Part shown: positions 18,380 to 29,600 of the stretch, piece after piece
Layout of the letters: each line of letters starts with the position of its first letter
Position numbering within the stretch: position 1 is the stretch's first letter
The notes under the pieces: model-generated
Database searches by the model: none
What the model saw: only the letters and a program-made list of their open reading frames with translations
What the model was told of the DNA's origin: nothing
Translations under genes and position numbers: made by a program
Assembly (NCBI GenBank): GCA_947496705.1
Contig: CANMDW010000001.1
Span: forward strand, 868,001 to 932,000
Length of the DNA stretch: 64,000 nt
Direction: 5' to 3'
From: an uncultured Aquimarina sp.
GTDB lineage: Bacteria; Bacteroidota; Bacteroidia; Flavobacteriales; Flavobacteriaceae

Positions 18380-18672
18380 TTATCTTCTAATTCGTTTACA
18401 TCTAAGTCATCATTATTAACGTTATCTTCATCGACATTATAATCCTCCATAGCAGTGACAAGGCGTTTACTTACTTTTACAAGATATAAAGTATCTTCAG
18501 TTTTTACTTCTACACATTCTACTATTTCATTTTGTGCATTTCTAAACGTAATGATATCTTCATCATCATATCCATCAGGATATTTCACTACAAGTAAATC
18601 CAAAATTTTATTATTTAACTTTTTGAAGTCAACAATAACTTTTTTTAAATGGTTGTTTTTTGAAGTTTTCAT
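18376..18672 (-). CDS. Small acidic hypothetical protein in the polyamine operon
   Basis: A 98-aa protein with a basic N terminus (MKTSKNNHLKKVIVDFKK) and a very acidic tail full of Asp, Asn and Glu (about residues 75-98). I do not recognise a family. It starts 5 bp after the deoxyhypusine-synthase-like stop codon and overlaps the RMD1-family gene by 4 bp, so it is very probably translated as part of this operon. A role as a partner of the neighbouring enzyme or membrane protein is only positional inference. Confidence 0.7.
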   Translation of the reverse strand: MKTSKNNHLKKVIVDFKKLNNKILDLLVVKYPDGYDDEDIITFRNAQNEIVECVEVKTEDTLYLVKVSKRLVTAMEDYNVDEDNVNNDDLDVNELEDK

Positions 18673-18677
18673 ATCTA

Positions 18678-19658
18678 TTACATATCTAATAAGTAGGCAA
18701 ATATTAATGGCGCTACAATAGTAGCATCTGACTCTATAATGAACTTTGGGGTATCAATATCTAACTTGCCCCAAGTGATTTTTTCATTAGGTACCGCTCC
18801 AGAATAAGATCCATAACTTGTTGTTGAGTCACTTATCTGACAGAAATAATTCCAGAATGGAGTATCTATACGCTCCATATCCTGATATAACATTGGTACA
18901 ACACAAATAGGAAAATCTCCTGCAATACCACCACCTATCTGGAAAAATCCAATACCGTTTTCAGAATTATCGGTATACCAATCTGCAAGAAAGGTCATAT
19001 ACTCGATTCCGGATTTCATGGTACTGGCTTTAAGCTCTCCTTTCAATACATAGCTAGCAAAGATGTTCCCCATTGTACTATCTTCCCATCCTGGGACTAC
19101 CATTGGCAAATTGGCTTTTGCCGCAGCGTACATCCAACTATCCTTAATGTCAATTTCATAGTACTGTTCTAATACACCAGATAACAACATTTTGTACATA
19201 AACTCGTGTGGAAAATATCGCTCTCCTTTTTCTTCGGCATCTTTCCAGATCTTAAAAATATGTTGCTGTAATCTTCTAAAAGCTTCTTCTTCTGGGATAC
19301 ACGTATCTGTAACTCGATTTAACCCTTGTTCTAATAAATCCCACTCTTGTTTTGGGGTTAAATCACGATAATTTGGCACACGTTTATAATGACTATGTGC
19401 TACCAAGTTCATAATATCTTCTTCCAAATTTGCACCTGTACAAGAGATAATATGCACTTTGTTTTGACGTATGATTTCTGCAAAAATCTTACCTAACTCG
19501 GCAGTACTCATTGCTCCAGCTAGAGATACTAACATTTTTGAGCCATTATTAATTTTAGCTTCATATGTTTGTGCTGCATCTACTACAGAGGCAGCATTAA
19601 AATGAAGATAGTGCTTCTCTATAAATTGCGAGATCGCTCCTTTATCCTTCGTGTTCAT
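18678..19658 (-). CDS. Deoxyhypusine-synthase-family protein (polyamine enzyme)
   Basis: A 326-aa member of the deoxyhypusine synthase fold. It has the NAD-binding stretch LVSLAGAMSTAELGKI and CTGANLEEDIM, the region FFQIGGGIAGDFP, and the C-terminal SGAVPNEKITWGKL. K298 (in WGKL) aligns with the catalytic lysine that forms the covalent aminobutyl intermediate in true DHS. Bacteria lack hypusinated eIF5A, so bacterial members are thought to act on free amines, e.g. as homospermidine-synthase-like enzymes; the actual product here is not known. It overlaps the agmatinase gene by 17 bp, which ties it to putrescine production from arginine. Confidence 0.88.
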   Translation of the reverse strand: MNTKDKGAISQFIEKHYLHFNAASVVDAAQTYEAKINNGSKMLVSLAGAMSTAELGKIFAEIIRQNKVHIISCTGANLEEDIMNLVAHSHYKRVPNYRDLTPKQEWDLLEQGLNRVTDTCIPEEEAFRRLQQHIFKIWKDAEEKGERYFPHEFMYKMLLSGVLEQYYEIDIKDSWMYAAAKANLPMVVPGWEDSTMGNIFASYVLKGELKASTMKSGIEYMTFLADWYTDNSENGIGFFQIGGGIAGDFPICVVPMLYQDMERIDTPFWNYFCQISDSTTSYGSYSGAVPNEKITWGKLDIDTPKFIIESDATIVAPLIFAYLLDM

Positions 19659-20589
19659 CGTCGGCGAATTTTAAGTGGTTAGGTTTATTATTGCCTTTAA
19701 GAGCATATAGATTTTCATTCTCATCATCAACATCTTGTTCTTCAAATTTGTAACTCAACATTTTATAGTATAATTTGGCAGCAGCAAAATCTGAGGATTT
19801 ATCATCTTTATTTGGGCATAATTCTACAATATCAAATCCTACTACATTTTTCTCTTCAAATATTTTCTTAAGAAATTCAAGGGTTTCATACCATAATAAA
19901 CCTCCTGGTTCTGGTGTGCCAGTAGAAGGTAGAATAGAAGGATCTAGAGCGTCAAGATCAAAAGTGATATAGACATTATCTGTCATTAATTCAATGGCAT
20001 TGTCTATCCAATAATCATCTGTTGCCATTTCGTGAGCAAAAAACACCTGGTCTTCGTTCATGACTAATTGTTCTGAAGCGTCCATACTTCTAATCCCAAC
20101 CTGAATAAGGTTCGTATTTTGGTTGGCTTCGTACAATGCGCATGCGTGATTGTATTTAGAACCTTCATATTCTTTTCTAAGATCGGCATGAGCATCTATT
20201 TGTACTACTGTTAAATCATTAAAACACTCATCAAAAGCACGTATAGCTCCTATAGAAATAGAATGCTCCCCACCAAAAAGCGTAACAAACTTGTTGCGTT
20301 TAATATTGGTTTTTACAGTATCGTGCACAGCCGTAACCATTGCGTTTGGTGAGCTTTTTTCGTCAATAGGTTGAGATAGATAAATACCTTGTTTGTATAC
20401 TTCGCTCTCCGTTTCTATATCATAAAGCTCCATATTCTCTGAAGCGTGTAAAAATGCTTCAGGGCCTTTGTCTGCTCCTTTGCCCCATGTACTAGTTCCA
20501 TCATAAGGAATAGGGATCAATACTACTTTTGATTTGTCATAGCCAGCGTATTTTTCTGGAATTCCGGCATATGTTTTCTTAGTTTCCAT
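19642..20589 (-). CDS. speB: Agmatinase (ureohydrolase family)
   Basis: A 315-aa ureohydrolase with all metal-site motifs: GGEHSIS, DAHADLR and the closing DLDALDPSILPSTGTPEPGG, which together supply the His and Asp ligands of the dimanganese centre. Agmatinase rather than arginase is favoured because the gene lies 30 bp after arginine decarboxylase, giving arginine to agmatine to putrescine. The start codon is preceded by a short gap from speA, and the 3' end overlaps the DHS-like gene, so the three are one operon. The last ~30 residues are charged and extend past the usual fold. Confidence 0.88.
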   Translation of the reverse strand: METKKTYAGIPEKYAGYDKSKVVLIPIPYDGTSTWGKGADKGPEAFLHASENMELYDIETESEVYKQGIYLSQPIDEKSSPNAMVTAVHDTVKTNIKRNKFVTLFGGEHSISIGAIRAFDECFNDLTVVQIDAHADLRKEYEGSKYNHACALYEANQNTNLIQVGIRSMDASEQLVMNEDQVFFAHEMATDDYWIDNAIELMTDNVYITFDLDALDPSILPSTGTPEPGGLLWYETLEFLKKIFEEKNVVGFDIVELCPNKDDKSSDFAAAKLYYKMLSYKFEEQDVDDENENLYALKGNNKPNHLKFADDEHEG

Positions 20590-20619
20590 TTTAAAAATGT
20601 TTGGATTTAATGATTTTGG

Positions 20620-22074
20620 TTAGTTAGAGTTTATAATTATTTCTTTTTGTGAATATTCTAAAATTTCTTCTTTTGGTGTTTTTTGATATCCAAGAATAGA
20701 TAGTAACTGTTCTGAAGTTTGTTGTGGTGCAAAAACTTCTGTAGTTAGATTTCCAGCCTCGTCACGATCTATCAAAATATGTTTAGGTTGCGGGATAAGG
20801 CAGTGTTGCAATCCACCAAAACCACCTATGGTTTCCTGATATGCACCAGTATTGAAAAAACCAATATATAAAGGTTTGTCTTTTTTGTATTTTGGTAGAT
20901 ATATGGCATTCATATGTTGTTCTGAATTGTAATAATCATCACTATCACAGGTTAATCCACCAAGTAGTACGCGTTCATACTCATCATCCCATCTGTTTAC
21001 GGGCAACATCACAAAACGTTTGTTTATTGCCCATGTATCTGGCATTGTTGTAATGAAAGATGAATTGATCATATTCCATTTTTCACGGTCATTTTGCTGT
21101 TTTTGATATAGTACTTCGTAAATAGCCCCGCCACTTTCACCAACTGTAAAACTGCCAAATTCTGTAAAGATATTTGGAACATCTACTCGTGCTTCTTCAC
21201 AGGAAATTTGGATTTGATTAATAATTTCATTGATTATATACTGATAGTCATAATCAAAGGCCAAAGAGTTTTTTATCGGGAAACCTCCGCCTATATTTAA
21301 GCTATCTAATGATGTGCATATTTTCTTAAGACTTATATATACTTTTAGACATTTTTGTAATTCATTCCAATAGTAAGCAGTATCGCGAATACCTGTGTTT
21401 ATAAAGAAATGAAGCATCTTTAGTTTCACTTTTGGGTTATTCTTGATCTGATTATTATAAAAGGGTACAATATTACGATACCCAATTCCTAATCGAGAAG
21501 TATAAAACTCAAACTTTGGTTCTTCTTCAGAAGCAATACGTATACCCACCTGAAAATCTTTGTCAATTACATCACTTAATAGATCCAGTTCTTCGTAATT
21601 ATCAATGATAGGAATACAATTGTGGTGTCCGTGATTAATCAATCGAGCTATGTTTTGTATGTATTGATCACGTTTGAAACCATTACTAATCACATAAGTA
21701 TCATCATTGATTTTACCTTGTGTTTTTAAGTTTTCTACAATATCAATATCAAAAGCAGAAGAGGTTTCTATATGAATATCGTTCTTAAGGGCTTCGTTCA
21801 ATACATGTTGAAAATGTGAGCTTTTGGTACAATAACAATAGTTATAATTTCCTTTATAATCATTTGACTTAATAGCCTTGTTAAACCAGCGTTTTGCTCG
21901 ATTAATGTTTTCTGATATTTTGGGTAGGTAAGTAAATTTTAAAGGCGCACCATATTGAGCAATCAATTTCATAAGATCAATGCCGTGAAACTCTAATTGG
22001 TTATTCTGGAGCGAAAACTCTTCCTGTGGAAAATGGAAGGTCTGTTCGATCAAATCGATATATTTTGTTTTCAT
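20620..22074 (-). CDS. speA: Biosynthetic arginine decarboxylase (flavobacterial short form)
   Basis: A 484-aa PLP enzyme of the alanine-racemase/ornithine-decarboxylase fold (group IV decarboxylase). K84 in YCTKSSHF is the expected PLP lysine; later motifs are NIGGGFP (phosphate-binding glycines), EFGSFTVGESGG and the active-site cysteine in LTCDSDDYY. It is shorter than the ~630-aa E. coli SpeA, as in other flavobacterial homologues annotated as arginine decarboxylase. It is the first gene of a minus-strand operon continuing into agmatinase and the DHS-like enzyme, and is preceded by a long leader with a potential pseudoknot (22219-22293). Confidence 0.87.
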   Translation of the reverse strand: MKTKYIDLIEQTFHFPQEEFSLQNNQLEFHGIDLMKLIAQYGAPLKFTYLPKISENINRAKRWFNKAIKSNDYKGNYNYCYCTKSSHFQHVLNEALKNDIHIETSSAFDIDIVENLKTQGKINDDTYVISNGFKRDQYIQNIARLINHGHHNCIPIIDNYEELDLLSDVIDKDFQVGIRIASEEEPKFEFYTSRLGIGYRNIVPFYNNQIKNNPKVKLKMLHFFINTGIRDTAYYWNELQKCLKVYISLKKICTSLDSLNIGGGFPIKNSLAFDYDYQYIINEIINQIQISCEEARVDVPNIFTEFGSFTVGESGGAIYEVLYQKQQNDREKWNMINSSFITTMPDTWAINKRFVMLPVNRWDDEYERVLLGGLTCDSDDYYNSEQHMNAIYLPKYKKDKPLYIGFFNTGAYQETIGGFGGLQHCLIPQPKHILIDRDEAGNLTTEVFAPQQTSEQLLSILGYQKTPKEEILEYSQKEIIINSN

Positions 22075-22858
22075 TATAATGTGCTTGAAAAATTAGAAAT
22101 TGATACATAAGAAATTGCGAAAGCAATTAATTTCAATCTAATCTCATACACGAAAAATAAAAATAGTGTAGGGCACGAACTGTATTCGTTCCAATAGTCT
22201 AAGTGTAGTATATACTTTAGAAGTCAGCCTGAGAATTCGGTTCCCTATCCCTAGGGCAGCTTTCGGAGTAGACTTCTTTATGCTCCTATGCCCGAATCTG
22301 AAAAAAGATTCCATTTTGTTTAGGCAATGCGTTTTTTATATAAAACGCATTATTGTTTAATCAAATGTAATAAAAAAATGATTTCAAAAACTTTTTTGAA
22401 TTTTTTTCCTAAGTTTATTATTAAGAGTGACTTAATCTAATTATAGAAAATAAAACAATATCTAATTTTATCCTTTGTAATCTACTTTTCTGTCTCATAA
22501 AACGATGAATTAATTTCCTTAGTAGTTATCAAGTAATCTTTGAAATATATTATCATAGCAATCTAATAATTTATGTAAGTAAATTTAGACTCATTATTAT
22601 GCAAATTAGCTGATAACCTAACAATTAGGTTGTAATCAGATATCAAAAAGTTGGATATGAGCCCGGTTCTCCAGGTCAAGTAAAGCCTCACAGAAATGCT
22701 AGGTTTTTTGTATCATCCCTAAAGTAATTTGTAAGATCTGGCAAGAATTACGTATTCATTTTTTTGATTAAAAAGTATTGTATACTTTACTAGATTATAA
22801 TTTATATTTTTTCTACTTTGGACTGGAATTAAGAAACTTTGAAATTCTGAAATAATAT
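22075..22858. other. Long upstream region of speA, non-coding
   Basis: About 780 bp without a supported gene. On the minus strand it should hold the speA promoter: CAAATGTA at 22362-22369 reads TACATTTG in that direction, a TAnnTTTG -7 match, with a possible -33 TTTG at 22385-22388 but only 15 nt spacing. Between it and speA are a perfect 10-bp hairpin (22326-22335 with 22342-22351) and the possible pseudoknot described separately. The remainder (about 22390-22858) shows nothing recognizable. Confidence 0.45.
22219..22293 (-). promoter_or_regulatory. Candidate structured 5' leader (pseudoknot) of the speA operon
   Basis: Read on the minus strand, GGGC/GCCC (22290-22293 with 22254-22257) and GGAG/CTCC (22283-22286 with 22265-22268) form nested helices. 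The enclosed loop carries AGAAGTC (complement of 22271-22277), which is perfectly complementary over 7 bp to GACTTCT (complement of 22219-22225) further downstream. Hairpin plus loop-to-tail pairing is the geometry of an H-type pseudoknot. I could not match it to a known riboswitch class. It lies 145-220 nt before the speA start codon. Confidence 0.4.
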
Positions 22859-22891
22859 AAAAACTGTACGTAACGCTTACGTACAGTTTTT
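22859..22891. repeat. Perfect 15-bp palindrome with TACGTAC arms (family-A right end of segment 1)
   Basis: Bases 22859-22873 are the exact inverse of 22877-22891 with loop CGC, and the core of each arm is ACTGTACGTAA / TTACGTACAGT. It ends in a T run, so it could also terminate transcription. A further TACGTA follows just after (22891 on) and another near 22927. It is the right-hand counterpart of the TACGTAC repeats beside the tRNA. Confidence 0.65.
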
Positions 22892-22977
22892 ACGTATCTA
22901 TTTGTGCCTATTTGTTGGTGTTTGTGTACGTAATAATTTATAAACAGCTGGTTTACAGTGTGGTATTAATAGCTTTT

Positions 22978-23027
22978 TCGGGCTCATAACCCGAAGGTCA
23001 CAGGTTCGAGTCCTGTTCCCGCTACTA
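22978..23027 (+). repeat. Attachment-site core, copy 2 (segment 1/2 junction)
   Basis: Exactly 50 bp identical to 13865-13914, i.e. anticodon stem to just past the 3' end of tRNA-fMet, with no 5' half. It cannot be a functional tRNA. It separates the polyamine/QEGLA segment from the Tc-toxin segment. Confidence 0.88.
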
Positions 23028-23029
23028 GA

Positions 23030-23061
23030 AACAACCTTCTGATTTTCAGGAGGTTGTTTTT
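23030..23061 (+). terminator. Terminator right of tRNA-fragment copy 2
   Basis: Bases 23030-23042 pair with 23046-23058 (13 pairs, one wobble, 3-nt loop), followed by a T run. Its sequence differs from the tRNA terminator though its position and form are the same. Confidence 0.85.
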
Positions 23062-23632
23062 GTTTAGAGAAGTTTTTTGTGACCACAAAAGTGTTAATTT
23101 ATAGGCTGGAGTACGGAATTGGAGTATGGAATTCATGGAAAATTGTACTTTTTTATGGTCACGAGTTCAGTAATATTTTCTCATTTTTCTTCACTTTTTA
23201 AGATAATAGATATCTTTAATTTTAATTAAGTAATTGTTGTTGAGTTGATTGTATGGTATTGATGGTGTTTTGTTTATTTTTTTAAGTTTTTAATGGAGTA
23301 TTATATTACCATCGACCATCGGGTAACTTACACGACTGGGCTGTACTCTCTCTTTAAAGTTTATATAATTCTATTTTCAATTTATTCTTATAAACTTATA
23401 AGTGTTTTTCCTCAAAACATAGGGATATTTAACTGTTGTTAATCAGTTGTTTATTTAATTACATTCATTTGCACATAAAGCAAATAAAAAATCAGCGCTT
23501 TGATTCTTTTTTGAATAATGTTAACCTTTTATAGGTTATAGACATTAATAAGAAAAATACCTACTTAGTTTCACAAATTGTCAGCATTTATTACCCCAAA
23601 AGATAGAATTAAAATAAATTCATTTTTTTGAT
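23062..23632. other. Left end of segment 2, non-coding
   Basis: GTGACCACAA at about 23079-23088 and the inverse-type TGGTCACGAG near 23156 are shared in kind with the right end of this segment (TGTGACCACA near 42073), and GGAGTACGG/GGAGTATGG near 23107-23130 echo the GGAGTATGG stem at 41985. These may be family-B arm sites. A 19-mer, TTGTTAATCAGTTGTTTAT (23436-23454), recurs exactly at 42322-42340. The toxin promoter should lie in the last 150 bp but no good TAnnTTTG box was found. Confidence 0.5.
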
Positions 23633-26600
23633 ATGGATAATAATTCCAATAACACAAATAGTAGTTTAGAGCAATCCAAAACTAACAGCAGTGATTTGTT
23701 AGCAAAAGAGAACACTACCCAGTCGAATGCTATTGAAATTCCTTCTATTACACTCCCCAAAGGAGGTGGAGCATTAAAAGGGATAGATGAAAAATTTGAG
23801 GTAAATCCTTCTAACGGCACTGCAGGGTTTACGATTCCATTACCGATCTCATCTGGGCGAAATGGTTTTAACCCTACTTTATCATTAAACTATAATTCTG
23901 GTGGTGGAAATAGCCCATTTGGACTAGGATGGGCAATAGGACAACAAAGTATTCAACGTAAAACCGATAATAGGTTGCCTAGATATCGAGATGGTATCCA
24001 GGAGGATATTTTTATGTTTTCAGGAGCAGAAGATTTAGTTCCTTTTCTTGAAGAGGATACTATCACGGGTGAGCTCAAAGTAAAAGAGGAAGCTACAACA
24101 AATGGTTATACTATAAAACGTTATCGCCCAAGGGTTGAAGGTGGCTTTGCACGGATTGAAAAAGTAGACCATATGGCTCACGGAGTGTATTGGAAAGTGA
24201 CTACGCGTGACAACATTGCCACTATTTTTGGAAGAAATCCATCAAATAGAATTACTGATCCAAAAAATCCAGCACATATTTTCCAATGGTTACCAGAATT
24301 TAGTTATAATGATAAAGGTAATTGGATTCAGTATGAATATAAAAAAGAGGATTTAGTTGGTGTTCCTAATAATATTTATGAAAAAAATCGAAGATCAGGT
24401 GTCGCTCCATTCACCAACACTTACCTTAAGAGAGTTAAGTATGGCAATCAAAAAGCGTACTACGCAGATTCAACAAGACCTTACGATCCACAACCGCCTA
24501 CTGATACAGAATATTTCTTTGAATTGGTTATAGATTATGGAGAACATGATACATTAAAACCGACTCCTCAGGATACTGGTAGATGGGATTATCGCCCAGA
24601 TGCTTTTTCTTCATATCGTTCAGGGTTTGAAATCAGATCCAATCGTCTATGCAAGAGGATACTGATGTTCCATCATTTTAAAAAGGAGAAACAATTCGCA
24701 GGCACACCAGAAGAAGAAGACTTTGGGGAAAGTTATTTAGTTCGTTCATTAGATTTGGAATACGAACCTTCCTCTATAAACAGTTCTGGACAAACAGAGG
24801 TTACCTATTTAAAATCCATTACTCAAAAAGGATATATCAGAAAACCACACCACGGTGGTTATTCTGTAAAATCCCTTCCACCAATGGAATTTACTTATCA
24901 AAAACTTAATTGGAATAAAGAAATAAGGAAGGTGAGCAAGGACAACATTGTCAACGCACCAGTCGGACTTACCAATAATTATCAATGGGTTGATTTGTAT
25001 GGAGAAGGTATATCAGGGATTCTTACAGAACAAGGGGAAGGGTGGTATTACAAAAACAACCTGGGGGATACAAATGAAGAGGGTGATGTTTCATTTACTA
25101 AAGCTCAACAGGTAGCACCAAAACCTTCATTTATTGGTTTGACCAGTGGCGTTTTATCTCTTCAGGATTTAGAAGCCAATGGAAAAAAACAAATCGTAGT
25201 CAATAGTACAAGAGTAAAAGGATATTTTGAATTAACTCATAATAATGAATGGGAAAATTTTCAACCCTTTGAACAGGAGGCGAATATTAATCTTCAAGAT
25301 CCTAATACACGATTAATTGATCTGAATGGAGATGGTCAACCAGAATTGGTTATGACTGAGGAAAATGTATTTGTATGGTATACTGCAGACGGAAAAAGAG
25401 GATATAAACCTGTCGAATTTGCTTCGAAAACCTTTGATGAAGAGCAAGGTCCTGCTATAGTGTTTGCCGATTTGGAACAAACGATTTTTTTGGCAGATAT
25501 GTCTGGTGACGGTTTAACGGATATCGTAAGGATCCGCAATGGTGAAATCTGCTACTGGGCCAATATGGGGTATGGAAACTTCAGTGCTAAAATTACAATG
25601 GGTAATGCCCCTTTATTTGATCATCCGGATTCCTTTAATCTACAATACTTACACCTGGCTGATGTGTCCGGAACAGGGGCTACGGACATCATTTATTTGG
25701 GAGAAAATACCTTTAAGGCCTTTATCAACCTTAGCGGTAATTCCTGGAGTGAAGCCCACGAAATTGAGCCTTTCTTCCCTATAGATCAAAACAGTAAGCT
25801 TTCAGTCATCGATTTGTTGGGAACTGGTACTTCTTGCATTGTTTGGTCTTCTGATCTACCAGCATATATCGATGCTCCTATGCGATACATTGATTTGATG
25901 AATGGTAAAAAACCGCATGTGCTCACGCATTACAAAAATAATTTAGGCAAAGAAACGACGCTGGAATACAAAAGCTCGACATATTACTATTTAAAAGATA
26001 AACAAGGTGGCAAACCTTGGATAACTAAATTACCGTTTCCCGTTCAGGTGGTAAGCAGGCAAATTGTTGAAGAGAAGATTACCGATGTTCGGTTTTCTAC
26101 TAAATACCAATATCATCATGGGTATTATGATCATCCCGAACGTGAGTTTCGTGGCTTTGGAATGGTAGAACAGGTTGATTCTGAATATTACCCTGAATGG
26201 CAGAGAGACATTGCCACCAATCAACTGGAAAAAGATGAAACACTATATCAAAAACCAGTATTAACCAAAACCTGGTTTCATACGGGTGCATATTTAGATC
26301 GTGAACGCGTACTTAATCATTTCAAAGAAGAATACTGGTATGAAGCATATAATAAGCAATTTCCTTATGATCCCATAGTTGTTTATGAGCCTGAACTTCA
26401 GGACGCGCGGTTATCGGAAGCAATAAAAGCATTACCTGCAGATGAATATCGCGAAGCCCTCAGAGCCTGTAAAGGGATGATGCTTCGACAGGAAGTGTTT
26501 GCTTTGGACGCCCCAGAAAATCCTACAAATCTGGAATTACAACTACAAATGAAACCTTTTACGGTAGCTACGCACAATTGTAATATTCAGCAACTGCAAC

Positions 26601-29600
26601 CCAGGAATAAAAATAACTATGGAGTTTTTCTGGTAACCGAAAGCGAGGGGATCAATATACATTACGAACGTGATGAAACAGACGCAAGAATAACACACAC
26701 CCTAAATACAAAAATTGACGAATTAGGTAATGTGCTGGAATCTGCTGCTGTGGTCTATGGACGTGACCAAAGCAAGATGGTTGATGATTTTAAGGAGCTA
26801 TCAGACAGTGTTACAGATTTTTCGCAAGATGTATTAAATGATGCTATTCAACAAGCACAATTGCAAAGGGCATTCGAAAACAACGTACAGCATGCTCAAA
26901 ATGAACAAACCAAAACACATATTATTTATACCCAAAATGAATTTGCAAAATATAATAATGGGATCACAATATCAGATGATATAGATCTGCCTGAAACCTA
27001 TAGGTTACGGCTTCCGTATGAGGTTAAAACGTATGAAGTTACAGGTGTACTAGGAGCTGGAGACCTCTTTCAAATAGAGGAATTGGAAGATGTACTGAAT
27101 CTGGCTTCAGAAATTGAGTATTACGAAACACCAACTACCGGTATCCAAAAAAGACTCATAGAACATGTTAAAACCAGATATCTTAAAGATGATTTGACTG
27201 AATTAGATTTCGGGATATATGATGCTCTAGGATTGCCCTATGAAAGCTACCAATTAGCATACACCCAGGGTCTTGTGAGGGAAATATATACCAAACAAGA
27301 CGGAGCAGAACTCCAGGTTGAAGGAGAGTTTGTAAGTAACCTGATGGAAACCCGGGGAAAGTTTTCCAATATAGAAGGGAAACTATGGATTCGTTCTGGG
27401 ATTACACGTTTTAAAACAACCGAAACGGAAGATGTTTCAAATGTTAGAAATCGATTCTTCTCACCTTTGGCTTTTGAAGACCCTTTTGGATCTGTCACAT
27501 CAGTGATATACGATATCGAAACCTTTAGTGAGGGAGAAAGAAATAATAATGGGTATTACCTATTCATTAAGGAAACCCAAGATGCTATTGGCAACAAAAC
27601 ACAGATAGATACCTTTAATTATCGGACGTTATCACCAACCCGAATGATCGACCACAATGTGAACCCTTCTTCGGTATTAGTGGATGAATTAGGTCTGGTC
27701 AAAGCCATGGCAATAGAAGGCAACGGAGTGTATGTCGATGCTTCTTCAACTTCAGTAACGATACTACAACCTGCTGATCAACTGTCAGGCCTTAAAGAAT
27801 ATGAAGAAGATGCAGAAAGAGATTTTATAAGTCAATTATTTGATACTGCTACCTATCAAAGTACTGATACGGATCAACTGCGGCAATTAGGGAATGCTCT
27901 ATTACAACGTGCCACCGCACGTTTTATATACGATTTTGAAACCTACCAAAGCACCGGAAACCAGCCAGCGGTGGCTGTTGCAATAACTCGTGAAGAACAT
28001 TATACAGACAATCCGGAAAGCAAGATTCAATTTGGATTCGAATATTCTGACGGGGCAGGCAATGTAGCCATGGCCAAAATGCAAGCAGAACCAGGTTTGG
28101 CCTATTACATAGAGGATGGCGTACGAATGCAAAAAGATACTGGGATGGACTTACGCTGGATTGGTAACGGAAGAACAGTGCTAAACAACAAAGGAAACCC
28201 CGTAAAACAATATGAGCCTTATTTTAGTACGAATTTCCTATACGAAAACGATTCGCAATTGGTAGAAACCGGTGTCACTCCGATTATCTATTACGATGCT
28301 TTAGGCAGGCAGACCAAAACCGAATTACCCGATGGCACCTTTATCAAAATAGTATTTGACTCCTGGAAACAACGATCCTTTGATCCAAATGATACTGTGT
28401 TAGAAAGTGAATGGTATCATAACCGTATTCATAACCTGATTGATACTGAACTTATAACACAGGGCAAAGACCCGGAAAAAGAAAAACAAGCAGCACTAAA
28501 AGCCAAGGCATATGCCAACACACCTTCTTCTATATATTTGGATTCTTTGGGTAGGCCGGTATTGAGCATTGCTCACAACGGACAGGATGCTATAGGAAAT
28601 CATCGCTTTTACTCCACCTTTATCCAACTGGATATAGAAGGCAATGCTAAAGTGATCATAGATGCCAGGGGCAACCCGGTGATGCAGTACAAATATGATA
28701 TGCTTGGGCATCGGGTGTATCAAAATAGTATGGATGCGGGCGAACGATGGATGTTGAACAACCTTATGGGAAATCCAGCGTATAGCTGGGATAGTAAAGG
28801 GCAGATATTTACAACAAACTATGATGTGCTGCAACGCCCCATAGAAATGTTTATTCATACTGAGACAGGAGATACTTTCCTCTTTGAAAAAATCCAATAT
28901 GGAGAAGAAGAAATAGACGCTATCACCAAAAACCTACGCGGACAGGTATTCCAGCACTATGATTCCAGTGGAAGGATAACTAATATAGCTTTTGATTTTA
29001 AAGGGGATTTGTTAGAAGCACAACGACAACTGTCGGCTGTATATGATGTAGAAATCATCGATTGGTCTTCAGGATCGCCGACGAATCGGTTAGAAACTGA
29101 AACCTTTACTTCTCATACAGAATATGACGCCTTAGGTAGAATGACACGGCTTTACAATTGGCATCGAAATACCAATAGTGTCACTATTTATGAACCCAGT
29201 TATAACGAACGTGGGGCCTTAAAAGCTGAAGATCATATTACTGCTGCTGAAAAAACAACAACGGGATATATCGCTGGTAGAAAAGTTACAGCAGTCTCAG
29301 GAATTGAATATAACGAAAAGGGACAACGCATAAAAATGCGATACGGTAATGGCACCACCACCAAATACCATTACGATCCACAAACCTATCGCTTGATCCA
29401 ATTGCGCACAACCAGAACTACCGGTGGAGCTATACCTAGTGCTCCCACCAATTTATCAGACCCTAATGTATTGCAAAACCTGTATTATACCTATGATCCG
29501 ATAGGCAATATTACAGAGATAGAAGATGATGCCTACGAACCCGTCTTTTTTAATTACCAAAGGGTTGAACCTAAAAATAAATATACGTATGATGCGATGT

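Noticed and set aside
22201..22300. Known riboswitch (SAM, cobalamin, ykkC, TPP types) upstream of speA
   Set aside because: The conserved cores of these classes could not be matched; only a possible new structure is reported.
22898..23086. Minus-strand 62-codon frame containing GNRTRTCDLRVMSP
   Set aside because: It is the antisense translation of the tRNA-fMet fragment; this peptide is a well-known spurious annotation at tRNA genes.
28496..28897. 133-codon antisense frame within the TcB-TcC gene
   Set aside because: No family likeness, antisense to a clear RHS region; a shadow of the long gene.
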